A stretch of 64,000 nucleotides of DNA, from assembly GCA_900318915.1 (NCBI GenBank), contig ONMI01000014.1:1-64000 (forward strand), read 5' to 3'. Of this stretch, positions 42,835 to 51,873 are shown piece by piece. A program made the position numbers and the translations under genes. Under the pieces are notes generated by a model. It worked only from the letters and a program-made list of their open reading frames with translations, was not told where the DNA came from and made no database searches. The DNA comes from an uncultured Prevotellaceae bacterium (lineage in GTDB: Bacteria > Bacteroidota > Bacteroidia > Bacteroidales > Bacteroidaceae). How positions within the stretch are numbered: the stretch's first letter is position 1; each line of letters starts with the position of its first letter.

Positions 42835-43902
42835 ATGAAGAAGTACAATTTCAATGCTGGTCCGTCGATCCTTCCGCGCGAGGTGATCGTCAACACGGCC
42901 AATCAAATCTTAGACTTCAACGGTAGTGGCCTTTCACTGGCCGAAATCAGCCATCGTGCCAAAGACTTCCAGCCTGTGGTCGATGAGGCAGTTGCCCTGA
43001 TCAAGGAACTGATGCAGATTCCTGAGGGCTATTCTGTCATCTTCCTCGGTGGCGGTGCATCGCTCGAGTTCTGTATGATTCCTTACAACTTCCTGATCAA
43101 GAAGGCTGCTTATCTCAACACCGGTACATGGGCCAAGAAGGCCATGAAAGAGGCTAAACTCTTCGGTGAGGTGGTAGAGGTGGCTTCTTCTGCCGATGCC
43201 AACTACACCTTCATCCCCAAAGGATGGACCTGCCCCGACGATGTCGACTACCTGCACATCACTACCAACAACACCATCTACGGTACTGAAATTCGCAAAG
43301 ACCTCGATGTCAACGTGCGCATGATAGCCGATATGTCGTCGGATATCTTCAGCCGCCCCGTCGACGTTTCGAAATACGACTGCATCTACGCCGGTGCCCA
43401 GAAGAATCTGGCCATGGCCGGTGTAACCCTCATCATCGTCAAGGACGACAAGCTGGGACGTGCCCCGCGTCAGATTCCTACCATGCTCGACTACCGCACC
43501 CATGTGGAAAAGGGCTCTATGTTCAACACACCTCCTGTGGTGCCCATCTACTGCGCACTGGAGACCCTGCGCTGGCTGAAGGCCAACGGCGGCCTCGAGG
43601 CTATGGACAAGCTGGCCCACGACCGTGCCGACCTGCTCTACGGCGAAATTGACCGCAACAAGCTGTTCCGCGGCACCGTGGCCGAGGAAGACCGCTCGCT
43701 CATGAACATCTGCTTCGTGATGAACGATGAGTACAAAGAGCTGGAGAAACCGTTCTTCGAGTTTGCCACCTCGAAGGGTATGGTGGGCATCAAGGGCCAC
43801 CGCTCAGTGGGTGGATTCCGCGCCAGCTGCTACAACGCACAGACCATGGAAGGCGTGCAGGCTCTCGTCGACTGCATGAAGGAGTTTGAGAAAATGCACT
43901 AA
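42835..43902 (+). CDS. serC: Phosphoserine aminotransferase
   Basis: The 355-residue PLP enzyme converts 3-phosphohydroxypyruvate to phosphoserine and also acts in pyridoxal phosphate synthesis. Markers are the N-terminal [20 protein letters not shown], the phosphate-binding [12 protein letters not shown] (about 66-77), [13 protein letters not shown] (about 141-153) and the PLP lysine in [19 protein letters not shown] (about residue 191). Length is the family norm. It is the first gene of serC-serA, whose stop and start are 12 bp apart. Confidence 0.97.
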   Translation: MKKYNFNAGPSILPREVIVNTANQILDFNGSGLSLAEISHRAKDFQPVVDEAVALIKELMQIPEGYSVIFLGGGASLEFCMIPYNFLIKKAAYLNTGTWAKKAMKEAKLFGEVVEVASSADANYTFIPKGWTCPDDVDYLHITTNNTIYGTEIRKDLDVNVRMIADMSSDIFSRPVDVSKYDCIYAGAQKNLAMAGVTLIIVKDDKLGRAPRQIPTMLDYRTHVEKGSMFNTPPVVPIYCALETLRWLKANGGLEAMDKLAHDRADLLYGEIDRNKLFRGTVAEEDRSLMNICFVMNDEYKELEKPFFEFATSKGMVGIKGHRSVGGFRASCYNAQTMEGVQALVDCMKEFEKMH

Positions 43903-43914
43903 ATCGTTCCTGTC

Positions 43915-44838
43915 ATGAAAGTACTTATCGCTACAGAGAAACCCTTCGCAGCAGCTGCTGTCGAGGGCATCCGCAAGGAAGTGGAAGGTGCAGGCCACAC
44001 CCTGGCGCTGCTGGAGAAATATACCGACAAGGCACAGCTGCTCGCAGCCGTGGCCGATGCCGATGCCCTGATTATCCGTTCCGACAAGGTTGACGCCGAG
44101 GTGCTCGACGCTGCCAAGAACTTGAAGATTGTGGTGCGTGCCGGTGCCGGTTTCGACAACATCGACCTTGAGGCCGCTACTGCTCACAAAGTGGTGGCTG
44201 AGAACACCCCCGGCCAGAACGCCAATGCTGTGGCCGAACTGGTGATGGGACTGCTGGTCTACACCGTGCGCAATTTCTACAACGGCAAGTCGGGCAGCGA
44301 GCTCATGGGCAAGCGCCTCGGTCTGCTCGCCTTCGGCAATGTGGGACGCAACGTGGCCCGTGTAGCCAAGGGATTCGGCATGGATGTCTATGCCTACGAC
44401 GCCTACTGCCCCGCCGAGGCCATCGAGGCCCAGGGTGTGAAGGCTGTCGCCTCGCAGGAGGAACTCTTCAAGACCTGCGATGTGGTGAGCCTCCATATCC
44501 CCGCCACCCCCGAGACCCGTCAGAGCATCAACTACGACCTGGTGGGCACCATGAAGAAGGGCGCCATCCTGGTGAACACCGCCCGCAAGGAGGTAATCGA
44601 CGAGGCTGGCCTGCTCAAACTCATGGCCGAGCGTACCGACCTGAAATACATCACCGACATCAAACCCGATGCCGATGAGCAGTTTGCCGCTTTCGAGGGC
44701 CGCTACTTCAGCACGCCCAAGAAGATGGGCGCACAGACCGCCGAGGCCAATATCAATGCCGGTATTGCCGCCGCCAAGCAGATCAACGCTTTCTTCGCCG
44801 AGGGCAGCACCCGCTTCCAGGTGAACAAGAAATGGTAA
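43915..44838 (+). CDS. serA: D-3-phosphoglycerate dehydrogenase (short form, no ACT domain)
   Basis: The 307-residue protein is a D-isomer-specific 2-hydroxyacid dehydrogenase. The Rossmann motif is RLGLLAFGNVGRNVARVAKG (about 136-155). The catalytic Arg lies in IVVRAGAGFDNIDLEAATAH and the DVVSLHIPATPETRQSINYD and ILVNTARKEVIDEAGLLKLM blocks are typical. No C-terminal ACT domain is present, so serine feedback through that domain cannot occur; this short form is common in Bacteroidetes. Pairing with serC supports phosphoglycerate as substrate. It makes the first step of serine synthesis. Confidence 0.92.
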   Translation: MKVLIATEKPFAAAAVEGIRKEVEGAGHTLALLEKYTDKAQLLAAVADADALIIRSDKVDAEVLDAAKNLKIVVRAGAGFDNIDLEAATAHKVVAENTPGQNANAVAELVMGLLVYTVRNFYNGKSGSELMGKRLGLLAFGNVGRNVARVAKGFGMDVYAYDAYCPAEAIEAQGVKAVASQEELFKTCDVVSLHIPATPETRQSINYDLVGTMKKGAILVNTARKEVIDEAGLLKLMAERTDLKYITDIKPDADEQFAAFEGRYFSTPKKMGAQTAEANINAGIAAAKQINAFFAEGSTRFQVNKKW

Positions 44839-44849
44839 AATAAACTTTT

Positions 44850-44886
44850 CTCCCCTCCGAAGAACATTGGTTCGTCCGGAGGGGAG
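44850..44886 (+). terminator. Hairpin between serA and the DUF1015 gene
   Basis: CTCCCCTCCG (44850-44859) and CGGAGGGGAG (44877-44886) form a strong stem followed by ATTTTCTC. It may end the serCA transcript or only weaken read-through to the next gene. Confidence 0.75.
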
Positions 44887-44939
44887 ATTTTCTCATAACC
44901 ACAACCCCTCACAACCTTAAAAAAACCTTACAACATACT

Positions 44940-46187
44940 ATGGCTATCGTAAAACCATTCAAGGGCGTGCGTCCGCCGAAAGAATTCGTGGAGCGTGTCG
45001 AATCCAGACCCTACGACGTGCTCGACTCCGAAGAGGCCCGTGCCGAAGCCGGCGACAATGAGATGAGCCTCTACCATATCATCAAACCCGAAATCGACTT
45101 CGAGCCCGGTACCAGCGAGTACGACCCCCGTGTGTATGAGCAGGCCGCACGCAACTTCAAGAAATTCCAGGAAAAGGGATGGCTCGTCCAGGACAAGGAC
45201 GACCACTATTATATCTATGCGCAGACCATGAACGGCAAGACACAGTATGGTCTTGTGGTGGCCGCCTTCGTAGATGACTATATGAACGGTGTCATCAAGA
45301 AGCATGAGCTCACCCGCCGCGACAAGGAGGAAGACCGCATGAAGCATGTGCGTGTGAACGACGCCAACATCGAACCCGTGTTCTTCGCCTATCCCGACAA
45401 TGCCACGCTCGACGCCCTCATCCGCAAGTATGCCGCCACGGAGCCTGTCTATGACTTCATCGCTCCCGTCGACGGATTCCGCCACCAGTTCTGGATTATC
45501 AGCGATGCTGCCGACATGCAGACGGTGACCGATGCTTTCGCCGCCATGCCCTGCCTCTACATTGCCGACGGTCATCACCGCTCGGCTGCCGCAGCCCTCG
45601 TGGGCGCTGAGAAACAGCGCCAGAATCCCAACCACAAGGGCGACGAGGAGTACAATTATTTCATGGCTGTCTGCTTCCAGGCTTCACAACTCACCATTCT
45701 CGACTACAACCGTGTGGTGAGAGACCTCAACGGACTCACCCCCGAGCAGCTCCTTGCCGCCATCGGCAAGAACTTCGATGTGGAAGACATGGGCACCGAT
45801 ATCTACAAGCCGCAGCGCCTGCATGAGTTCTCGCTCTATCTCGAGGGCCACTGGTACCGCCTCACTGCCCATCCGGGCACCTTCGACGAGAACGACCCCA
45901 TCGGCGTGCTCGATGTGGACATCTCCAGCCGTCTCATTCTCGACGAGGTGCTGGGCATCAAGGACCTCCGCGGCTCCAACCGCATCGACTTCGTGGGTGG
46001 CCTGCGCGGTCTGGGCGAGTTGAAGCGCCGCGTGGACAACGGCGAGATGAAACTGGCGCTCGCTCTCTACCCCGTGTCCATGCAGCAGATAATGGACATC
46101 GCCGACAGCGGCAAGATTATGCCGCCCAAGGCCACTTGGTTTGAGCCGAAACTCCGTTCCGGACTCGTGATACACAAACTTTCATGA
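44940..46187 (+). CDS. DUF1015 family protein
   Basis: The 415-residue cytoplasmic protein is a full DUF1015 member. It begins MAIVKPFKGVRPPKEFVERV with the family's FKGVRP motif and contains YHIIKPEIDFEPGTSEYDPR, FFAYPDNATLDALIRKYA and the signature ACLYIADGHHRSAAA-like block (LYIADGHHRSAAAAL, about 200). The C-terminal part ends SGKIMPPKATWFEPKLRSGL, also conserved. The biochemical function is not established. The gene is very often found next to serA/serC in many phyla, which points to a link with serine or phosphoserine metabolism (inference). It overlaps the downstream yigZ-like gene by four bases. Confidence 0.9.
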   Translation: MAIVKPFKGVRPPKEFVERVESRPYDVLDSEEARAEAGDNEMSLYHIIKPEIDFEPGTSEYDPRVYEQAARNFKKFQEKGWLVQDKDDHYYIYAQTMNGKTQYGLVVAAFVDDYMNGVIKKHELTRRDKEEDRMKHVRVNDANIEPVFFAYPDNATLDALIRKYAATEPVYDFIAPVDGFRHQFWIISDAADMQTVTDAFAAMPCLYIADGHHRSAAAALVGAEKQRQNPNHKGDEEYNYFMAVCFQASQLTILDYNRVVRDLNGLTPEQLLAAIGKNFDVEDMGTDIYKPQRLHEFSLYLEGHWYRLTAHPGTFDENDPIGVLDVDISSRLILDEVLGIKDLRGSNRIDFVGGLRGLGELKRRVDNGEMKLALALYPVSMQQIMDIADSGKIMPPKATWFEPKLRSGLVIHKLS

Positions 46188-46774
46188 CGGCCGACGAGTA
46201 TACCACCATTACGAAGACCGTAGGCGAGGGATATTACACCGAGAAGCGGAGTAAGTTCCTCGCCTTCGCTCACCATGTGGAGACACTTGATGAGGTGAAG
46301 GCGCTGCTCGAGGGCTACCGCAAGAAATACTACGATGCCCGCCACGTGTGCTATGCCTATATGCTGGGAGCTGAGCGCACCAACTTCCGTGCCAACGACG
46401 ACGGTGAGCCCAGCTCCACGGCTGGCAAGCCCATACTGGGTCAGATAAACAGTGCTGCGCTTACCGATATCCTTGTGGTGGTGGTGAGATACTATGGCGG
46501 TGTGAATTTGGGCACAGGCGGACTGATTGTGGCCTACCGCACAGCGGCGGCCGACGCCATCGCCCACTGCCAGACCGAGGTGCGCCAGGTGGAGGAGACG
46601 GTGGTTTACGATTTCCCCTACGTCATGCTCAATGATGTAATGAGGGTGGTGAAGGACATGTCGCCACGCATCGTGTCGCAGCAGTACGACAACACCTGCC
46701 GCATCACCCTCGCCATACGCCGCTCCGAAGCCCAGCAGTTGCGCTCGCGTCTGGAAAAACTCTCTTTTCAATAA
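46184..46774 (+). CDS. YigZ/IMPACT family protein
   Basis: The 196-residue protein contains the N-terminal IMPACT (UPF0029) domain, with SKFLAFAHHVETLDEVKALL, then RHVCYAYMLGAERTNFRAND and the hallmark DDGEPSSTAGKPILGQINSA. The loop VVVVRYYGGVNLGTGGLIVA is equally conserved. A C-terminal ferredoxin-like domain (DUF1949-type, about 135-196) follows. Bacterial relatives associate with translation factors and ribosomal function, but their activity is not defined. The start overlaps the DUF1015 stop (ATGA), showing translational coupling. Confidence 0.92.
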   Translation: MTADEYTTITKTVGEGYYTEKRSKFLAFAHHVETLDEVKALLEGYRKKYYDARHVCYAYMLGAERTNFRANDDGEPSSTAGKPILGQINSAALTDILVVVVRYYGGVNLGTGGLIVAYRTAAADAIAHCQTEVRQVEETVVYDFPYVMLNDVMRVVKDMSPRIVSQQYDNTCRITLAIRRSEAQQLRSRLEKLSFQ

Positions 46775-46790
46775 TATTTCTCCAAATTTT

Positions 46791-46821
46791 TTTGGATTTT
46801 GAAAAAATAGTATTACCTTTG
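46791..46821 (+). promoter_or_regulatory. Consensus promoter of the tRNA-Ser gene
   Basis: TTTG (46791-46794) and TACCTTTG (46814-46821) are separated by exactly 19 bases, a perfect Bacteroidetes TTTG-N19-TAnnTTTG promoter. The tRNA begins 14 bp after it. Confidence 0.8.
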
Positions 46822-46834
46822 CGTCCGAATTCAG

Positions 46835-46925
46835 GGAAGGTTGGCAGAGTGATCGATCGCGCTGGACTCGAAATCCGGTATACCCCTTTCGGGTATCGGG
46901 GGTTTGAATCCCTCACCTTCCGCCA
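46835..46925 (+). tRNA. tRNA-Ser (anticodon CGA)
   Basis: The 91-base gene folds as a class II tRNA. The acceptor stem GGAAGGT (46835-46841) pairs with ACCTTCC (46915-46921), followed by the discriminator G and an encoded CCA (46923-46925). The anticodon loop ACTCGAAAT carries CGA at 46869-46871, reading UCG. A long variable arm (about 46878-46896, with TACCC and GGGTA pairing) is typical of serine tRNA. The T-loop TTTGAATC is standard. Confidence 0.95.
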
Positions 46926-46931
46926 AAACAT

Positions 46932-46958
46932 AAAAGGAGACCATAAAGGTTTCCTTTT
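46932..46958 (+). terminator. Terminator of the tRNA gene
   Basis: AAAAGGAGACC (46932-46942) pairs with GGTTTCCTTTT (46948-46958) with one G-T wobble. T-rich sequence follows. It begins seven bases after the tRNA end. Confidence 0.75.
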
Positions 46959-46972
46959 ATTTGTTTTTACCC

Positions 46973-47035
46973 AGAATCAGGGGGACAGGTTTTTGATTCC
47001 TTTAGGAAGAATCAAAAACCTGTCCCCCTGATTCT
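46973..47035. repeat. Long perfect palindromic repeat (27-bp arms), REP/REPIN-like
   Basis: The segment 46973-46999 is the exact reverse complement of 47009-47035, with a nine-base centre (CTTTAGGAA). The core GGGGGACAGG followed by a T-run is typical of REP-type elements mobilised by Y1 transposases. A T-rich stretch follows. The rest of the 46926-47243 gap holds a promoter for the next gene and nothing else recognised. Confidence 0.8.
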
Positions 47036-47166
47036 CTTTTTTTTCAGAATGAATAGAATAAACCTTGAAAAAGAGCCCGATGCGACAGTTTTCGCACGCA
47101 CACATTGCATTTGTCGCAAAACAGAGGGAATGTCGTACCCTTTTCGTCAGAAATCTAAGCATTTTT

Positions 47167-47197
47167 ATTGTTCCCGTTGAAAACTGTCGTACCTTTG
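47167..47197 (+). promoter_or_regulatory. Promoter of the beta-barrel gene
   Basis: TACCTTTG (47190-47197) with ATTG (47167-47170) 19 bases upstream; three of four -33 bases match. The start codon is 47 bp downstream. Confidence 0.6.
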
Positions 47198-47243
47198 CAT
47201 TGTCAAAACGATAAAAACCAAATAAAAATAAAAAAATAGGATT

Positions 47244-47921
47244 ATGAAAACTGCAAGTTTTATGAAATCGGTAATGGTGTCCTTCTTCCTTCTTTGTGGC
47301 ATCAGTATGAACGCTCAGACAGCAAGTTATTATAACACGAAGCACGAGGTGGCATTTAGTGTAGGTGCCGGCACCAACTCACAGCTAATCAATGATATTG
47401 CTGATTTTTCGACTGCCTTTTCTGAAATAATTGTATCATCTCTCCTGACTGGAGGACAAATCGTGGGTTCCACTTCTTATGAGAATGAGAGGTATTTGCC
47501 GGCCTTCTCGGCAGAGTATTTCTATCATGTCAATAAAGTAATAGGCATTGGCGGTATCGTTGCCTTCACCGGACAGAAATCCGATATGTACGGCACTATA
47601 CAGTATAGCTCCAGCAACAAAACGGAAAAGGGAAAAATAGGTGAGGCTAAAAGAACCTGCTTCTCCATCCTGCCCGCAGTCAAGTTCGACTGGCTCCGTA
47701 AGAAGAATGTAGGCCTTTATTCCAAGGTGGCCATTGGCGCATCCTTCATGAACGAGAAACAGACTCTTGAGGCCGACGGCAAAAGTGGTGAGGTGGACAA
47801 AGACAATGAAGTGATAGTCAATTTCCAGGCTTCGCTCATCGGTTGCGAGGTTGGGGCGAGCAGGGATTTGCCTCGGCAGGCCTCCGCTTCAAATTCTAAT
47901 CGGAGAATACCACAATATTAA
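47244..47921 (+). pseudogene. Outer-membrane beta-barrel protein, frameshifted at the last strand
   Basis: The frame encodes 225 residues with a signal peptide (MKTASFMKSVMVSFFLLCGI...MNAQ) and alternating strands (VGAGTNSQLINDI, LPAFSAEYFYHVNKVIGIGG, KKNVGLYSKVAIGASF) like small OmpA-type or porin barrels. The end is abnormal: after LIGCEVG it reads ASRDLPRQASASNSNRRIPQ. Adding one G to the G4 tract at 47853-47856 restores GEQGFASAGLRFKF and a TAA at 47897-47899, the typical last strand ending in Phe needed for BAM assembly. The terminator at 47921 is better spaced from the restored stop than from the present one. As sequenced, the protein would probably not assemble. Function unknown. Confidence 0.75.
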
Positions 47922-47956
47922 AAGAGGTGAGCACCAATGGCGGTGCTCACCTCTTT
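47921..47956. terminator. Bidirectional terminator between the barrel gene and GH51
   Basis: Fifteen-base arms 47921-47935 and 47942-47956 are exact reverse complements (AAAGAGGTGAGCACC first), loop of six, with A/T-rich flanks that provide T-runs in both directions. Confidence 0.9.
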
Positions 47957-47976
47957 GCTTATGAATAAAATAGTAT

Positions 47977-49959
47977 TTACAGTTGTATCTGCAGCATCAC
48001 TAGCGAGTAGGGGGCCATCTCGAGCGTCATCTTCTTCTTCATCTTGATGGTCTCCTTTTTCGGCTCAATAGGCTGCTGCTCATAGTTGTTCTCATCTTCG
48101 GCCTGGCCGCTGATGGTGGTCTTGGTGGCCACCGACTTCATGCCCTTGAAGCGGGAGAGGTCGATGCTGGCCTGCTTGGTGTCGGCACTGGCGTTGCACA
48201 CCTTCACGAAGAGTTGGCGGGTCTTGGTGTTCAGCACCACCGACTGCTCCTGCAGGTTGGTCTTGCCGTCTATCGTCACGCAGTCGCCGTAGTAGTAGTT
48301 GCCGGCTGAGAGGCCGAACAGCTGCTGCACATAGTAGCTGCAGGTGAGGAACGGACGCTCGTTGTCGAAATAGATGAGGTCGGGATTCCAGTTGGTGGCG
48401 TTCTTCCGTGCGAAGAGGGGAGCGTAGGAGGTCATTTCCACCACGTCGCCGTTGCGCTCCACATGAATCAGGTACAGGGCCTCGGCCAGTGCATCGATGA
48501 GCTTTTTGTCCTTGGCGGCATACTCGCCGAGATACACTTTGGTCTTGCGGTCGCGGGGATAGTTGTCGTACTGGCGGCTGCTGAGGAAGTAGTCGCGCTG
48601 TTCGTAGTAGTGCTCGTCGAGTATGGGCAGGTTTATCTCCTCGGCCAGTTTCCAGCCGTTCTCATAGTCGGGATTGCCGGCGTGAGAGCCCGGTCCGGCA
48701 GTGCCTACGATGATAATCTCCGGATGGGCTGCCTTTATCTTATTGTACATATACTTGAAGCGCTCGGTAAATTCGGGCGAGATGCGCTCCTCGTTGCCGA
48801 TGCCCAGATATTTCAGTCCGAAGGGTTTGGGATGACCGGCTTCTGCTCTCACACGGCCCCATTTGGTCGTGGCGTCGCCATTGGCCCATTCTATCAGGTC
48901 GAGGGCGTCGTCCACCCACTCGTCCATCTCCTCCATGGGCACCCATTCCTGTGCCTGGTCTTTCATAAACCAGCCGCCGTTGGTGCCTTGGCAGCTCACA
49001 CCGCAGGGCAGGATGGGCAGCGGCTCCATGCCCAGGTCCTCGCAGAACTGGAAATACTCATAGTAGCCCAGTCCCATCGACTGGTGGTAGCCCCAGGTGT
49101 TTTTCAGCGGGCGGCGCTGCTCTTTCGGTCCCACAGTGGTCTTCCAACGGTAGGTGTTCCAGAATCCGTCGCCGCCGCCGTGCACCACGCATCCGCCGGG
49201 GAAACGCATGAACTTCGGATGCAGGGCCTCCAGTGCCTCGGCCAGGTCTTTGCGCAGACCGTGGCTTTTATAGGTGTCGGCGGGCATGAGCGACATCATG
49301 TCCACATCGACGGTGCCTGTGTTCAGCACCAGCATCTGCAGCACGGCCTTGTCCGAATTCTCGCTCGCAGTGAGCTGAGCCTCATATTTCTGCCAGTTGG
49401 CGGCACCGGCCTCAAAGGTGGCTTCTGCCAGCAGTTTGGGGTCTTTGCCCCAGCCTTGAGGCTCAACGAGTGCCACACGTACTTGCTTGGCGTTGCCCTC
49501 CACATTGCGCAGGAATACGGAGAAGTCGTATTTCGCTCCCGCTTTTACAGCCATGCCTTCGAAACCGTCGTTCTGCAGGCCGAAGCCTTTCCATCCGGTG
49601 TAGTCGTAGTATTCATTCACGCGCTCAATATACAGCCGCATGTAGGTGGGATTGTTGGGGTGGAGTGGGGCGTCCATGCGTGGTTCCATGCGTCCGAGCG
49701 AGTGGCCAGGGCGCAGCATGCGCCATGCCGTGCCGGCTCCCCATCCGTCGCGTTCGGTGGGATTGTATTCAAACGAGCCGTTCTGCAGCAGTTCGGCGTA
49801 GAGTCCGCCATCGGCCGAGCTGCTGATGTCTTCGAAGAAGATGCCTATCAGGTGGTCGCTGATGGCCTTTCCGCCGGCGGGCGGGGTCATGGTTTTCTGT
49901 GCCTGCATGCTCATCGATGTCATGAGCAGTGCAGCGCAAAGGGTCATTGTTTTTCTCAT
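47977..49959 (-). CDS. Secreted GH51 alpha-L-arabinofuranosidase
   Basis: The 660-residue protein has a signal peptide (MRKTMTLCAALLMTSMSMQA). The GH51 signature begins SDHLIGIFFEDISSSADGGL (about residues 35-55). A carbohydrate-binding-like insert covers about 80-230. The (beta/alpha)8 domain holds MRFPGGCVVHGGGDGFWNTY, the acid/base Glu in LKYLGIGNEERISPEFTERF and the nucleophile Glu in KVYLGEYAAKDKKLIDALAE. A C-terminal beta-sandwich ends at MAPYSLVMLQIQL. It releases arabinose from arabinoxylan or arabinan in the periplasm or at the cell surface. A -7-like TAATTTCG lies on the minus strand at 50002-49995. With the GH43 gene at 16.8 kb it indicates plant-polysaccharide use. Confidence 0.92.
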   Translation of the reverse strand: MRKTMTLCAALLMTSMSMQAQKTMTPPAGGKAISDHLIGIFFEDISSSADGGLYAELLQNGSFEYNPTERDGWGAGTAWRMLRPGHSLGRMEPRMDAPLHPNNPTYMRLYIERVNEYYDYTGWKGFGLQNDGFEGMAVKAGAKYDFSVFLRNVEGNAKQVRVALVEPQGWGKDPKLLAEATFEAGAANWQKYEAQLTASENSDKAVLQMLVLNTGTVDVDMMSLMPADTYKSHGLRKDLAEALEALHPKFMRFPGGCVVHGGGDGFWNTYRWKTTVGPKEQRRPLKNTWGYHQSMGLGYYEYFQFCEDLGMEPLPILPCGVSCQGTNGGWFMKDQAQEWVPMEEMDEWVDDALDLIEWANGDATTKWGRVRAEAGHPKPFGLKYLGIGNEERISPEFTERFKYMYNKIKAAHPEIIIVGTAGPGSHAGNPDYENGWKLAEEINLPILDEHYYEQRDYFLSSRQYDNYPRDRKTKVYLGEYAAKDKKLIDALAEALYLIHVERNGDVVEMTSYAPLFARKNATNWNPDLIYFDNERPFLTCSYYVQQLFGLSAGNYYYGDCVTIDGKTNLQEQSVVLNTKTRQLFVKVCNASADTKQASIDLSRFKGMKSVATKTTISGQAEDENNYEQQPIEPKKETIKMKKKMTLEMAPYSLVMLQIQL

Positions 49960-49994
49960 GCTTATAATAAGTTGTGTGTTCGTTTTTTCTTCTG

Positions 49995-50026
49995 CGAAAT
50001 TAGTGATATTTTCCCGAATAGGGAAA
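49995..50026 (-). promoter_or_regulatory. Possible promoter and small inverted repeat before GH51
   Basis: On the minus strand TTTC (50026-50023), 20 bases, then TAATTTCG (50002-49995). A TTTCCC/GGGAAA inverted repeat (50010-50015 and 50021-50026) overlaps the -33 region and could be an operator. Weak evidence. Confidence 0.35.
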
Positions 50027-50193
50027 TGTTTCCCTCAAATTGATACAAATGGACCTTATAATTGAAACTTTTTATTCAGTCTCTGTCTTACAGGCTTGAC
50101 ATGTGTCTCTCATCTTTTCTTCGTGCGAATGTGTCTCCGTTTGGATTTTTTTTATATCTTTACCACCTGAATGTGTAAAACAGACCCGACGGT

Positions 50194-51873
50194 ATGAAGA
50201 ATAAGTTTTTTTTAGCGAAAGCATTGGTGATGTTGGCGGCCGTGTTATGGATGGGCCAACTGTGTGCGCAGACCCGTAATGCCGGCAATGCTCCCGGCCC
50301 ACAGCCCATGATGGGCGACTACCTCAATGTGAGAGTGCCGAAATCCGGCGAACTGGGCAAGCAGATTTCGCCCCAGGCGGCCAAGCAGGTGAGGACACTG
50401 GTGGTGGACGGCGTGCTCAACTACGACGACATAAAAGTGATAAAAAGCATAGCCGACCGCTCCCGCTGTGAGAATGAACGAGGCAAGAGCGTGGAGAATT
50501 ATCTCGACCTCGACCTCTCACATGCCCATTTTGCCAATACCTGGCGCACCGATCGCTATGCGGTGGCCAGCGAATTGTTTTACGGTATGTCGGCACTGCG
50601 CAGCGTGCGCCTTCCCGTCGATGTGCGTGAGGTGGGGAAGAAAGCTTTCTACAACTGCCGCCGACTGGTGACGGTGGAGATGTCTCAAGGGGTGCGTGTA
50701 CTGGGTGAGGAGGCCTTCAGTGGCTGTTCGCGACTCAAGCATGTTACCATGGCCTCGCAGCTGGATGAGATAGGCAAGCGCTGCTTCTACGAGTGCAAGG
50801 AGTTCACCTGGGTGCGTTTGCCCGACCACCTCTCCTTCATCGGCGATGAGGCGTTCTATGGCTGCTCGCTCACCGAGGTGCAGTTGCCGGCGCGGCTGCA
50901 GACTTTGGGTTACAATGCCTTTGGAGACAACAAACTCAGACAGCTCTTCCTGCCGCAGACTACCCAGGTGGTGAACGGTTTCCCGGGAGGCGGCACCACG
51001 CTCGAATATATTGAGGTGGAAAGGGGCAACCGCTATCATGCCAGCCTCGACGGTGTGCTCTACGATGCCTCCATGGCCACCCTGCAGTTCTTCCCCCGTG
51101 CACTGAGCGGTAGTTTCACGGTGCCCGCATCGGTCACGTCGGTGGGCAACTATGCCTTCTCCGGCAGCCGTATCTCGCAGGTGGTGCTGCCTGAGTCGGT
51201 CGACCATATCGGCGACGGTGCTTTCCGGGGCTGCAGTCAGCTGCAGTCGGTCAATCTGCCCTCACGGCTCACTGAAATCCGCCCTTCTACCTTCCATGGC
51301 TGCGCACGACTGTCGGGTGTGGTGTTGCCGCAGGGCATCACGGCCATCGGTGAGAGTGCTTTCTCCGGGTGTGCTTCCATCACCTCGCTTTTCCTTCCCG
51401 CCGGTGTGTCGCAATTAGGCGAGGAGGCTTTTAAGGAGTGCAAGGCGCTGTCGCGTATCAATCTACCTGAAGCTCTGACGCTGCTGCCCCGGGAGTGCTT
51501 CCGAAATTGCGAGGGTTTTACAGAAATCGAATTGCCCCAGCGTCTCGCCAAGATTGACGAGGAGTGCTTCCGTGGCTGTTTGAACCTGACGGCCGTGCGT
51601 CTGCCCTCGTCGCTTCGGGAAATAGGCGATGAGGCTTTCCGCAGCTGCAGGCTCCTGCAGGAGGTTGATATTCCCGCATCGGTCACGGTGATGGGCAGCA
51701 AGCCTTTCGCCAAGTGCGAGGGACTGCAACGCATCGTATGCCGAGCCTTACAGCCGCCCACACTGAAGTCGACCGACCACAAGGACATCCCGCTGGTTGT
51801 GCCGGCCGCCAGCATGGATGCCTACAAAAAGGCCAAGACTTGGAAGAAATTCAAACAGGTGAACGCACTGTAG
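50194..51873 (+). CDS. BspA-like leucine-rich repeat surface protein
   Basis: The 559-residue protein has a signal peptide (MKNKFFLAKALVMLAAVLWM...CAQ). A linker and a region with RTLVVDGVLNYDDIKVIKSI precede about 16 BspA/TpLRR (LRR_5) repeats from about residue 130 to 540. Each repeat is about 23 residues of the kind LPEALTLLPRECFRNCEGFT or IGDEAFYGCS. It ends VPAASMDAYKKAKTWKKFKQ, the usual closing unit of such proteins. No T9SS tail or lipobox is seen, so its anchoring is unclear. Relatives in oral Prevotella/Tannerella mediate adhesion to host proteins and other bacteria. Confidence 0.88.
   Translation: MKNKFFLAKALVMLAAVLWMGQLCAQTRNAGNAPGPQPMMGDYLNVRVPKSGELGKQISPQAAKQVRTLVVDGVLNYDDIKVIKSIADRSRCENERGKSVENYLDLDLSHAHFANTWRTDRYAVASELFYGMSALRSVRLPVDVREVGKKAFYNCRRLVTVEMSQGVRVLGEEAFSGCSRLKHVTMASQLDEIGKRCFYECKEFTWVRLPDHLSFIGDEAFYGCSLTEVQLPARLQTLGYNAFGDNKLRQLFLPQTTQVVNGFPGGGTTLEYIEVERGNRYHASLDGVLYDASMATLQFFPRALSGSFTVPASVTSVGNYAFSGSRISQVVLPESVDHIGDGAFRGCSQLQSVNLPSRLTEIRPSTFHGCARLSGVVLPQGITAIGESAFSGCASITSLFLPAGVSQLGEEAFKECKALSRINLPEALTLLPRECFRNCEGFTEIELPQRLAKIDEECFRGCLNLTAVRLPSSLREIGDEAFRSCRLLQEVDIPASVTVMGSKPFAKCEGLQRIVCRALQPPTLKSTDHKDIPLVVPAASMDAYKKAKTWKKFKQVNAL

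Noticed and set aside
46977..47345. 122-codon minus-strand ORF downstream of the tRNA
   Set aside because: It is read through the palindromic repeat and the promoter of the next gene; repeat-derived translation.
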